A stretch of 48,381 nt of DNA from Patescibacteria group bacterium (GTDB taxonomy: Bacteria; Patescibacteriota; Patescibacteriia; UBA2591; JAQWAS01): NCBI GenBank assembly GCA_028707495.1, contig JAQWAS010000001.1, positions 1-48,381 on the forward strand, given 5' to 3'. The position numbers and the translations under genes are program-made. The stretch's first letter is position 1. Every line of letters begins with the position of its first letter. The notes below the pieces were generated by a model that was not told the origin of the DNA, searched no databases, and worked only from the letters and a program-made list of their open reading frames with translations. This document shows positions 30,808-37,822 of the stretch, one piece after another.

Positions 30808-31458
30808 ATGGTGAGTTTTAATAAAACGTTTGATCGTAATAGAAGTTTTAGTAATAGAGACAGAAGAAATAGAGAAAGACCACAAATGCATGAAGCAATT
30901 TGTAGTGATTGTGGCAAAAAATGTGAAATTCCTTTTAAGCCAAGTAGTGACAAACCAATTTATTGTAACCAATGTTTTGCAAAGCATGGAGGAAATTCAA
31001 GATCTAATAATCATTCTGAAAGAGGAAGTCGCGAGAGATTTAAATCCGATAGACAGATGTTTGATGCGATATGCAGTAAATGTGGAAAAAATTTTGAGCT
31101 ACCATTCAGACCAACAGGAGAAAAACCAGTTTATTGTAATGAATGTTTTAACAAAGATGGTAATAATTATCCTGTAATTAAAAATATTAGCAGTCCATCG
31201 GTAAATCAATATAAAGAACAATTTGATATTCTTAATGTTAAACTTGATAAAATTTTAAAGGTTTTATGTCCAACTTTATTATCAAAAGAATTAAAACCAA
31301 AGGTGATAATTGAAAAGGCACAACCAATTTCCTCAAAAAATAAAAAATCAATTGTAAAAGAAAATAAAAGAAAGGTTGTAAAGAAAGAAAAAATAGAAAA
31401 ACCAGTTAAAAATATAGTCAAGAAAAATAATAAGAAGAAATCAAAAATTAAAAAGTAA
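30808..31458 (+). CDS. Double zinc-ribbon protein (CxxC-x17-CxxC twice)
   Basis: A 216-residue protein. Two exact CxxC-x17-CxxC modules, starting at ICSDCGKKCEIPFKP (about residue 31) and ICSKCGKNFELPFRP (about residue 88), each end in a YCNxCF motif and should bind one zinc ion. Between and before them lie Arg/Ser/Asn-rich linkers. The C-terminal 70 residues are strongly basic (KKSIVKENKRKVVKKEKIEK), suggesting nucleic-acid binding. The module is common in Patescibacteria and archaea but functionally uncharacterised. It has its own promoter and terminator and sits between rmlB and an rmlB fragment, as an insertion would. Confidence 0.82.
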   Translation: MVSFNKTFDRNRSFSNRDRRNRERPQMHEAICSDCGKKCEIPFKPSSDKPIYCNQCFAKHGGNSRSNNHSERGSRERFKSDRQMFDAICSKCGKNFELPFRPTGEKPVYCNECFNKDGNNYPVIKNISSPSVNQYKEQFDILNVKLDKILKVLCPTLLSKELKPKVIIEKAQPISSKNKKSIVKENKRKVVKKEKIEKPVKNIVKKNNKKKSKIKK

Positions 31459-31484
31459 CAATCATTAATTAAGATTCATCTTTA

Positions 31485-31527
31485 AAATAAACGACTCACA
31501 AAAGATATGTAGGTCGTTTATTTTTTT
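31485..31527 (+). terminator. Terminator after the zinc-ribbon gene
   Basis: AATAAACGAC near 31486-31494 pairs with GTCGTTTATT near 31513-31522, followed by a T run. Confidence 0.8.
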
Positions 31528-31531
31528 AAAA

Positions 31532-31655
31532 ATTATAATTTTGAACAAGCCATACAAAAACTATTGATTGGTGTAAAGATAATCAAGAATGGCGGCAGAG
31601 AATTAAATCAGGAGAGTGTCGGGAATATTATGAAAGGCAGTATGGAAAAAAATAA
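31532..31655 (+). pseudogene. Decayed 3' end of a second rmlB
   Basis: The stretch from TATAATTTTGAACAAGCC to the stop at 31653-31655 is nearly identical to the last 100 bases of rmlB (30629-30731). One A has been lost from a CAAAAAAC tract, shifting the frame. After the point where rmlB stops, the fragment continues in the original frame with a different tail ending YGKK. It is therefore the end of another rmlB allele, not a simple copy. Confidence 0.85.
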
Positions 31656-31677
31656 TAAGTGTTAGGTTTTGGGTTTA

Positions 31678-31782
31678 TTTCCCCTCCTTACTAAGGAGGG
31701 GATAAAGGGGTGGTTCTGACTGAAAGTAAAAATCAAAATTAACCACCCCCTAACCCCCTTCTTGAAAAAGGAGGGGGAGATT
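31678..31782. repeat. Complete CCCCTCC palindromic element (gene-less)
   Basis: Left arm CCCCTCCTTACTAAGGAGGGG ATAAAGGGGTGGTTCTG, a 24-base centre, then TTAACCACCCCCTAAC and the right hairpin ending GGAGGGGGAG. The left arm differs from the nuclease-bearing copy at one base. Confidence 0.9.
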
Positions 31783-31842
31783 TTTTGTTTCAGATGACCC
31801 TGACTTTCATTGGGATTCTCTTTACATCTGTGAATAACTTGT

Positions 31843-31872
31843 TTGACATAAGCAATCGGGGGGGGGTAGAAT
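31843..31872 (+). promoter_or_regulatory. Promoter with a G9 tract in its spacer
   Basis: TTGACA at 31843-31848 and TAGAAT at 31867-31872 are 18 bases apart. Nine consecutive G (31858-31866) fill the half next to the -10. Loss of one G would give the ideal 17-base spacer, so tract length should tune expression. Confidence 0.65.
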
Positions 31873-31909
31873 AAAGGAAAGAGGATAATTAATTATTAAT
31901 ATAAAATTT

Positions 31910-32197
31910 ATGGAAAATAGAGAGGGGCAATTTTTGCCAGAAGAAAAAGAAAACGAAAAACCAAAATTTAAAGTAGGGGATGTTGTTACATGGACAGAGG
32001 AAGGCGTCAATGGAGTTGACGCTGGTAATGAAAAAGGAAAAATAGACATGTACGATGCTGCTTTGGTTAGAGGTGGTCAGGAATTAAAAGTAGTCGAAAT
32101 TCAGGAAGATGGGAATGTAGTTGTAGAAACTCCAGAAGGCGGAACTTTTCCAGCTAATGCCGATTATTTAGTTAAGATTGAGAAAAATGATAACTAA
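31910..32197 (+). CDS. Small acidic protein, unknown
   Basis: A 95-residue soluble protein. The first 18 residues are charged and probably disordered (ENREGQFLPEEKENEKP). The rest looks like a small beta-barrel of SH3/KOW type: KFKVGDVVTWTEEG, LKVVEIQEDGNVVVETPEGG, ANADYLVKIE. No family is recognised with confidence; hypervariable-length KVGD proteins of this sort occur in Patescibacteria. Expression is probably governed by the G9 promoter. It ends in a strong terminator. Confidence 0.7.
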   Translation: MENREGQFLPEEKENEKPKFKVGDVVTWTEEGVNGVDAGNEKGKIDMYDAALVRGGQELKVVEIQEDGNVVVETPEGGTFPANADYLVKIEKNDN

Positions 32198-32216
32198 ACT
32201 TTAGTTTAAAAATCAA

Positions 32217-32247
32217 AAAAAGATGTCCTACGCTTAGGACATCTTTT
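32217..32247. terminator. Bidirectional terminator
   Basis: AAAAGATGTCCTA (about 32218-32230) and TAGGACATCTTTT (32235-32247) form a 13-bp stem with loop CGCT. A-rich and T-rich sides serve both the plus-strand gene and the convergent minus-strand SdpI gene. Confidence 0.92.
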
Positions 32248-32260
32248 GTGTTTTAGAATT

Positions 32261-32941
32261 TTAAAATATTTTAAATCGATCCTTTTTGTATATAATATAA
32301 GAATAAATAAATAAAAAAATAATGCTGACAATCAAGGGAATTAAAATTAAAAGGGGTGTATATTTATCATTAAACAAGGCGCTTAAAAGAATAAGGCCAC
32401 CACAGAGTTTGAATAAGATGCCACCAAGTGTGTGTGTTTTTTCCCAAGATTTTTTAGAGCTTAATGTCCAGGGTGTGCGAATACCGATGAACCAATTTTG
32501 TTGCGCATGACTGATTAAAATGCCACAATAAAAAATTAATAATCCCAGACCGGGAATCATCATTTCACTAATGTTTATTTTATAGCCAATATTCCAAGCT
32601 AAAGTAATAATGTGCATATATAAGAAAAATAAAGTAATCGCCACAATAAAAAAATTAAAATAGCTACTAAATTTTTCCAAATTTTCTTTTTTAGGATCTA
32701 AACGTGGCAAGAGGATAAATAAAATTAAAACTGCCAAAGAAATGATAGGCATCAAAAATGCTCCCCAAAATTTATTTAAATAGCCGTCAACTTCGCCCTG
32801 AGTGTTCCAGTGGGAGGCCATTTGATTGGGGAGTTGCGGATAAATATAGACACTAATACCTACCGCAATTAAAATTAAAATTATAGAGACCACAATGGTT
32901 GAGAGTTGAACAATTTTTCTATCTTTTTTAAAATTAAACAT
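32261..32941 (-). CDS. SdpI family membrane protein (DUF1648 + SdpI)
   Basis: A 226-residue protein with about six membrane segments. The N-terminal DUF1648 part shows YPQLPNQMASHWNTQGEVDGY (residues 29-49). The SdpI part has NWFIGIRTPWTLSSKKSWEKTH near 150. In Bacillus SdpI gives immunity against the SdpC toxin and carries signals to its repressor; most homologues are uncharacterised. No toxin gene is seen next to it. It is divergent from rmlD. Confidence 0.9.
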   Translation of the reverse strand: MFNFKKDRKIVQLSTIVVSIILILIAVGISVYIYPQLPNQMASHWNTQGEVDGYLNKFWGAFLMPIISLAVLILFILLPRLDPKKENLEKFSSYFNFFIVAITLFFLYMHIITLAWNIGYKINISEMMIPGLGLLIFYCGILISHAQQNWFIGIRTPWTLSSKKSWEKTHTLGGILFKLCGGLILLSALFNDKYTPLLILIPLIVSIIFLFIYSYIIYKKDRFKIF

Positions 32942-32954
32942 AAGTTTAAAGTTA

Positions 32955-32983
32955 TTGTTTTAAAAACTAAAATATGATAAGAT
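32955..32983 (+). promoter_or_regulatory. Promoter for rmlD-rmlA
   Basis: TTGTTT at 32955-32960 and TAAGAT at 32978-32983, 17 bases apart, with TG before the -10. Confidence 0.5.
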
Positions 32984-33006
32984 AAAAATATTATACCACT
33001 TAATTT

Positions 33007-33864
33007 ATGGATGAACAAATTGATAAAAAAAGAAAAATTTTAATTTTGGGAGCTCAGGGCATGTTGGGTACAGATTTAGTAAAAATTTTTCAAAACTATA
33101 ATTTAACTGCTTGGGATAAAGCTGAGTTGGACATTACTCAAGCAAACGAGGTTAAACAAAAAATTACAGAATTAAAACCAGAGATTATTATCAACGCCAC
33201 TGGTTATACTAATGTTGACGGAGCGGAAAGCAATCAAAATTTAGCTAATTTAATTAATGGTCAAGCTATTGAATATTTGACTCAAGCTTGCGCCGATAAT
33301 GATATTTTATTTATTCATATTAGCACAGATTATGTTTTTAATGGTCAAAATTCTCAAGGTTATAAAGAAGAAGATTTGCCCGATCCAATTAATTTTTATG
33401 GTCATTCAAAATGGTTGGGAGAACAAGCCGTTTTAAATCAAAAAAATTTAAACTATTATTTGATTCGCACTTCATGGTTATACGGCCGGCATGGTAAAAA
33501 TTTTATTGATACGATCTTGAGATTAGGTAAAGAAAGAGATGAATTAAAAGTAATTAATGATCAATTTGGTAAACCGACCTACACCTTAGATTTAGCTCAA
33601 AAAATTAAAGAAATGATTCAGCAAAATTTAGATAAGGGGATTTATCATATCACCAACCAAACGTCAGAAAGGGGAATTAGCTGGTATGAATTAGCTAAAA
33701 CAGCTCTTGCAATTTCAAACATAGATGTTAAAATACAACCGTGTTTAACTCACGAATATCCTCTTCCCGCGCCTCGACCGCATTATTCAATGTTAATAAA
33801 CACTAAATTAGAGCCAATGAGAAATTGGCAAGAGGCTTTAAAAGATTATTTAAATAATAAATAA
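33007..33864 (+). CDS. rmlD: dTDP-4-dehydrorhamnose reductase
   Basis: A 285-residue SDR enzyme, last step to dTDP-L-rhamnose, using NAD(P)H. Cofactor motif GAQGMLGTDLV near residue 15; NATGYTNVDGAE near 61; STDYVFNGQ near 106; catalytic YGHSKWLGE with Tyr and Lys near 129; and the RTSWLYGRHGKNF loop near 152. Length is normal. It stands seven bases before rmlA and probably forms an operon with it. Confidence 0.95.
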   Translation: MDEQIDKKRKILILGAQGMLGTDLVKIFQNYNLTAWDKAELDITQANEVKQKITELKPEIIINATGYTNVDGAESNQNLANLINGQAIEYLTQACADNDILFIHISTDYVFNGQNSQGYKEEDLPDPINFYGHSKWLGEQAVLNQKNLNYYLIRTSWLYGRHGKNFIDTILRLGKERDELKVINDQFGKPTYTLDLAQKIKEMIQQNLDKGIYHITNQTSERGISWYELAKTALAISNIDVKIQPCLTHEYPLPAPRPHYSMLINTKLEPMRNWQEALKDYLNNK

Positions 33865-33871
33865 TATATTT

Positions 33872-34621
33872 ATGAAAGGTATAATTTTAGCTGGTGGCCA
33901 TGGCACACGTTTAATGCCAGCCACTAAAGTTACCAACAAACATCTTTTGCCGGTTTATAATAAACCAATGATTTATTATCCAATTGAAAAATTAACTCAG
34001 GCTGGAATTAAAGAAATTATGATTGTTTCCGGTCCTGGTCATGCCGGTCATTTCCTTAATTTGTTAGGTTCGGGCAAAGATTTTAATGCTAAATTTTCGT
34101 TTGAAGTTCAGGAAGAGGCTGGTGGTATTGCCCAGGCCTTAGGTTTGTGCGAAGATTTTGCTGATGAACAAAAAGTGGCTGTTATTTTGGGTGATAATAT
34201 CTTTTATGATGATATTATTGGCGCGGTTGAAAAGTTTAGAAACCAAGAAAAGGGCGCTAAAATATTTTTAAAAGAAGTAAATGATGCGAGTCGTTTTGGT
34301 GTGGCTGAAATTAATGGCGACAAAATTGTTGGTATTGAGGAAAAGCCTCAACAACCTAAAAGTAATTTAGCGGTGGTGGGTATCTATATGTATGACAAAC
34401 AAGTTTGGAATGTAATTAAAACCTTAAAGCCTTCTGGACGAGGCGAGTTAGAAGTCACTGATGTAAATAATTTTTATGTAAAGCAAGGTACTATGCAGTT
34501 CGAAGTTTTAAAAGGCTGGTGGACTGATGCCGGCACCTTACCATCTCTAATGCGAGCGAGTAAATTAGTAGCTCAAGAAGTTATGACAGATGAAGAAAAA
34601 GAATTAGCTGGGGTTGAATAA
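33872..34621 (+). CDS. rmlA: Glucose-1-phosphate thymidylyltransferase
   Basis: A 249-residue nucleotidyltransferase, first step of the dTDP-rhamnose pathway (dTTP + glucose-1-phosphate). The N terminus LAGGHGTRLMPATKVTNKHLLPVYNKPMIYYPIE contains the nucleotide-binding loop. AVILGDNIFYDD near 110 holds the metal-binding Asp. VGIEEKPQQPKSNLAVVGIYMYD and GWWTDAGT near 215 are typical. It is the short form, about 40 residues shorter than E. coli RmlA and lacking part of the C-terminal helices; short forms are common. Confidence 0.94.
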   Translation: MKGIILAGGHGTRLMPATKVTNKHLLPVYNKPMIYYPIEKLTQAGIKEIMIVSGPGHAGHFLNLLGSGKDFNAKFSFEVQEEAGGIAQALGLCEDFADEQKVAVILGDNIFYDDIIGAVEKFRNQEKGAKIFLKEVNDASRFGVAEINGDKIVGIEEKPQQPKSNLAVVGIYMYDKQVWNVIKTLKPSGRGELEVTDVNNFYVKQGTMQFEVLKGWWTDAGTLPSLMRASKLVAQEVMTDEEKELAGVE

Positions 34622-34631
34622 TTTATTTATA

Positions 34632-34670
34632 TAAAAAAACACGTTTGAAAAATTAAGCGTGTTTTTTTAT
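34632..34670 (+). terminator. Terminator of rmlA
   Basis: AAAAAAACACG and CGTGTTTTTTT (about 34633-34643 and 34658-34668) flank an AT-rich loop, with a T run. Confidence 0.85.
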
Positions 34671-34681
34671 TTAGACAAAGT

Positions 34682-36181
34682 TTAATGTATTTTTATTTTA
34701 AATAAACCAGTTTTCGAATTTATGGTGCCGATTAAATATAAAAAATCAACGTCATCAGTGAAAAATATTTGTTGTATAGATGTTGATTCTAGAAGCTGAT
34801 GAGAATTTTGAAAATTGCGATTATCAAGTTCTAGGGCTTGTAAATTATTATCTAAACTTAAGATTAAATATTTTTCACTAGTGTGCCAGTTAACATATTG
34901 TAAATTTTGACTGTAACGGTTGATAGTTTGCCGTTGATGGTTGGGATAGCGTTGAGTTAAATCTGTGTCGGGCGTGAAGATATTAATTTCAAAATTATTA
35001 GAATACAATAATTGGGTATGATTTTTATTCCAGCTTAAATATAGGGCTTCGTCTTTAAGAATAATTTTATCTTCCTTAGCTTGAGTATTAATTAAGCGCA
35101 ATTGTTGATTATGTTTATCAAATAAAGTTATTAAATCTAAATGAGTATCCATGAATTGATAATCACCATTTTTATCTAAAAGAGTGATTAATTGCGGGTT
35201 GGGTTGTTTGTCGTTGAGATTAACTTCTTTTAGAGCTAGTTGACCAAAAGAATTTTCTAAATAAATTAAATTTTCGTTTTGTATTATAAAATTAGAATAA
35301 ATTACATCCTGTCGACCAGCGGTTTGTAAATTAAATAAATTAATTTTTTTCTCGATTGATAAAGTGTACAAATCAATTTGATAAATTATACCTTGATTTA
35401 AACCATAGAGGATGTTTTCATCTTCAGTTGACCAAAATAATTTATTAAAAGACAGACCGTAGGGATCTAAAAAAGATTGAGTGATGCGGAATTTTTGCAA
35501 ATCAACAATTTCTTGTGGTCGATAAAAATTAATTACAAAATAATTAATTTCTGTGTTTTTTTGTTCAGCAATTAAAAGATTATTTTCTAGTGACCAGGAT
35601 AAAGATTGAATTGGATTGCTTGTTTGATAAAAAACTTGAGTTTTGTAATTTTTTAAATTAGTAATTTTGACTAGAAATTGATCATCGATTTGAGTTGTCC
35701 AGGCCAGTTTAGATTTATCAGTTGATAAAGCAATTAAATCCATTTTATCGGTAATTAAATTTTCAGTTTTGACGTGTTCTAAAAATAAATAAATATCTTC
35801 AGCAAAAGTAATATTTTGATTGTCGATAGATAATTTTTTGTGCCAAGTCTGATAATTATTTTTATAAATATCTATGTCGTATTGGCCAGCACGTAAATTA
35901 TTAAATAAAGATGGAGTGGTACCACCATATTTGCGTTGACCAAAAATATTTTTAAAAATCAAAAAGAATTTTTCTAAATATGGAACCTTTTGAGCTTGAC
36001 CGTTTAAAGTGACACTAGCGCCTTTGGGGTAAGAATTAATTACTAACCCGCCGGTCGTAACTAAGTTTTGTTTTTTAAAATCAAAACGATAGCCACTGCT
36101 CAGTAAAAGAACCAAGGGGGTTATTAACAAAAAAAGTAAAATGAAAAATATATATAAAAAACGTCGAGTACCTAGAGTCAT
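34682..36181 (-). CDS. PEGA-domain membrane protein with beta-propeller-like region
   Basis: A 499-residue protein. One transmembrane segment at residues 9-29 (LYIFFILLFLLITPLVLLLS). A PEGA domain at about 43-125: GGLVINSYPKGASVTLNGQ and PSLFNNLRAGQYDIDIYKNNYQTWHKKL. From 135 to the end there are repeated WD40/TolB-like strands (LSWSLENNLLIAEQ, LFWSTEDENILYG, LSWNKNHTQLLYSN, VNWHTSEKYLILSLD). PEGA proteins are surface proteins thought to bind wall or other envelope parts. This arrangement is common in Patescibacteria; its partner is unknown. Confidence 0.87.
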   Translation of the reverse strand: MTLGTRRFLYIFFILLFLLITPLVLLLSSGYRFDFKKQNLVTTGGLVINSYPKGASVTLNGQAQKVPYLEKFFLIFKNIFGQRKYGGTTPSLFNNLRAGQYDIDIYKNNYQTWHKKLSIDNQNITFAEDIYLFLEHVKTENLITDKMDLIALSTDKSKLAWTTQIDDQFLVKITNLKNYKTQVFYQTSNPIQSLSWSLENNLLIAEQKNTEINYFVINFYRPQEIVDLQKFRITQSFLDPYGLSFNKLFWSTEDENILYGLNQGIIYQIDLYTLSIEKKINLFNLQTAGRQDVIYSNFIIQNENLIYLENSFGQLALKEVNLNDKQPNPQLITLLDKNGDYQFMDTHLDLITLFDKHNQQLRLINTQAKEDKIILKDEALYLSWNKNHTQLLYSNNFEINIFTPDTDLTQRYPNHQRQTINRYSQNLQYVNWHTSEKYLILSLDNNLQALELDNRNFQNSHQLLESTSIQQIFFTDDVDFLYLIGTINSKTGLFKIKIH

Positions 36182-36251
36182 AGAGTTTGCTTTAAATTAT
36201 TTTTAAAGTTATAATTAATTAAATAAATTAATAATTTTTTAAAATAAATTT

Positions 36252-37508
36252 ATGTCTAAATTTATTATCCAAGGTGGTCAAAAATTACATGGAGAAATAG
36301 AAGTGATGGGCATGAAAAATGCAGCCACGCCAATTTTAGCTGCCACTTTATTAACACAAGAAACTTGTCTTATTCACAATATACCACGTATTTCAGATGT
36401 TGAAAAGATGATAGATATTTTGAAGAGTTTAGGAAGTCAAATTGAATGGACGGCGGAACATAGTCTTAAAATTACCAACCAAGATGTCGGTTTTAATGAA
36501 TTAAATCAAAAAGCCATCAAACAAATGCGTTCTTCTATTTTACTTTTGGGTCCGATGATGGCCAGATTTCACGAAGTCGATGTGCCTGAGCCTGGTGGAT
36601 GTATTATCGGTAAAAGATCAATTGATACGCATTTGTATGTTTTAGAAAAACTAGGGGCTGAAATTAATCAAGTTAAAGATATTATTCATTTAAGATCAAC
36701 TAGTTTAAAAGGTAATTACATTGTTTTACCAGAATTTTCAGTGACAGCCACAGAAAATGCCATTATGGCTGCGGTTTTAGCTCAGGGCAAAACTACTATT
36801 AAATTGGCTGCTGCTGAACCGCACGTTCAAGATTTATGTTTGTTTTTAAATAACATGGGAGCTCAAATCAGTGGCATAGGAACTCATACTTTAGAAATTC
36901 AAGGAGTCGAAAAATTAAAAGGCACTGAATATACAATTATTCCTGATCAAATTGAAGCTGGCACTTTTATGGTTATGGCAGCTTTAACCGCCGGTAAAGT
37001 TAAAATTAAAAATATTATACCAGAGCATTTAGAATTGATTTTTTTAAAAATGAAAGAAATTGGTATAAATTTTAAAATTGGAGAAGATTATGTTGAAATT
37101 GAACCAACCTTAAAATTGCAAGGTTTCAAATTACAAACCATGCCATATCCTGGTTTTCCAACTGATTTACAGGCGCCGTTTGGGGCTTTAGCAACTCAAT
37201 GTCAGGGCACGACTTTAATTCAAGAAACAATGTATGAGGGTCGTTTTAATTATGTTCAAGAATTAATTAAAATGGGTGCCAACGCGATTGTGGCCGATCC
37301 ACATAGAATAATCGTAACTGGACCAACGCCGTTATATGGACAGGAAATAAAAAGTTTTGATTTACGAGCAGGGGCAACGTTGATTATTGCTGGTTTAATT
37401 GCGGATGGTGAGACTATAATTAACGAAGCGGAAAATGTAGATCGGGGTTATGAAAACATAGCTGAACGCTTACAAAAATTAGGCGCGCAGATTGAGCGGG
37501 TGGAATAG
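36252..37508 (+). CDS. murA: UDP-N-acetylglucosamine 1-carboxyvinyltransferase
   Basis: A 418-residue enzyme of the EPSP-synthase fold, adding enolpyruvate from PEP to UDP-GlcNAc, the first committed step of peptidoglycan synthesis. The N-terminal GEIEVMGMKNAATPILAATL holds the Lys-Asn pair near 22. Catalytic Cys117 is in PEPGGCIIGKR, so it is of the fosfomycin-sensitive Cys type. VTATENAIMAA and PYPGFPTDLQAP near 304 complete the active site; FDLRAGATLIIAGL is near the end. Length is normal. It ends in a terminator and shows that the cell makes peptidoglycan. Confidence 0.97.
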   Translation: MSKFIIQGGQKLHGEIEVMGMKNAATPILAATLLTQETCLIHNIPRISDVEKMIDILKSLGSQIEWTAEHSLKITNQDVGFNELNQKAIKQMRSSILLLGPMMARFHEVDVPEPGGCIIGKRSIDTHLYVLEKLGAEINQVKDIIHLRSTSLKGNYIVLPEFSVTATENAIMAAVLAQGKTTIKLAAAEPHVQDLCLFLNNMGAQISGIGTHTLEIQGVEKLKGTEYTIIPDQIEAGTFMVMAALTAGKVKIKNIIPEHLELIFLKMKEIGINFKIGEDYVEIEPTLKLQGFKLQTMPYPGFPTDLQAPFGALATQCQGTTLIQETMYEGRFNYVQELIKMGANAIVADPHRIIVTGPTPLYGQEIKSFDLRAGATLIIAGLIADGETIINEAENVDRGYENIAERLQKLGAQIERVE

Positions 37509-37528
37509 ATATTTCAACATTCTATTAT

Positions 37529-37561
37529 TTAAAGGCGACATTTTTGAATGTCGCCTTTTAT
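37529..37561 (+). terminator. Terminator of murA
   Basis: AAAGGCGACATT (37531-37542) pairs with AATGTCGCCTTT (37547-37558), followed by TT. Confidence 0.92.
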
Positions 37562-37676
37562 TGTCATTGCGAGGGATTCCGCCGATTCGGCAGACAGACG
37601 AAGTAATCCCTTGCGAATTAGAGTTTAATGCGTTGATTTATGGGATTGCCACGGGGCACTGCTGGCTCTCTAGTAA
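37562..37676. repeat. GTCATTGCGAGGG dispersed element
   Basis: TGTCATTGCGAGGGATTCCG, a GCCGATTCGGC hairpin, GACGAAGTAATCC, then GGGATTGCCACGGGG. It is similar to 3050-3140 in reverse and to 15206-15319. The right border is unclear. It creates a spurious reading frame that runs on from the end of murA. Confidence 0.7.
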
Positions 37677-37768
37677 TAACACTCATTACTCAGATTTAAA
37701 GTTTATAATAAATAAAAATTTTGTTTTTTGTTTGGATGTTTAGCTGTTTAAATATTTGAATGATTTTT

Positions 37769-37797
37769 TTGACCTGAATTTTTAATTATGATACAAT
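37769..37797 (+). promoter_or_regulatory. Promoter for the S41 protease operon
   Basis: TTGACC at 37769-37774 and TACAAT at 37792-37797, 17 bases apart, with extended TGA. Probably drives the protease, rplI and possibly ppdK and pyrG. Confidence 0.6.
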
Positions 37798-37822
37798 AGA
37801 CTAATTGTTTTAAAATAATTTT

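Noticed and set aside
30830-31177. 115-codon frame overlapping the zinc-ribbon gene
   Set aside because: Out-of-frame reading; the other frame has two perfect zinc modules.
32261-32941. SdpI gene as immunity part of a local toxin system
   Set aside because: No SdpC-like toxin or SdpR-like repressor is encoded next to it; SdpI-family proteins are widespread without toxins.
37492-37743. Reading frame after murA on the plus strand
   Set aside because: It overlaps the end of murA and runs through a terminator and a dispersed repeat; no family features.
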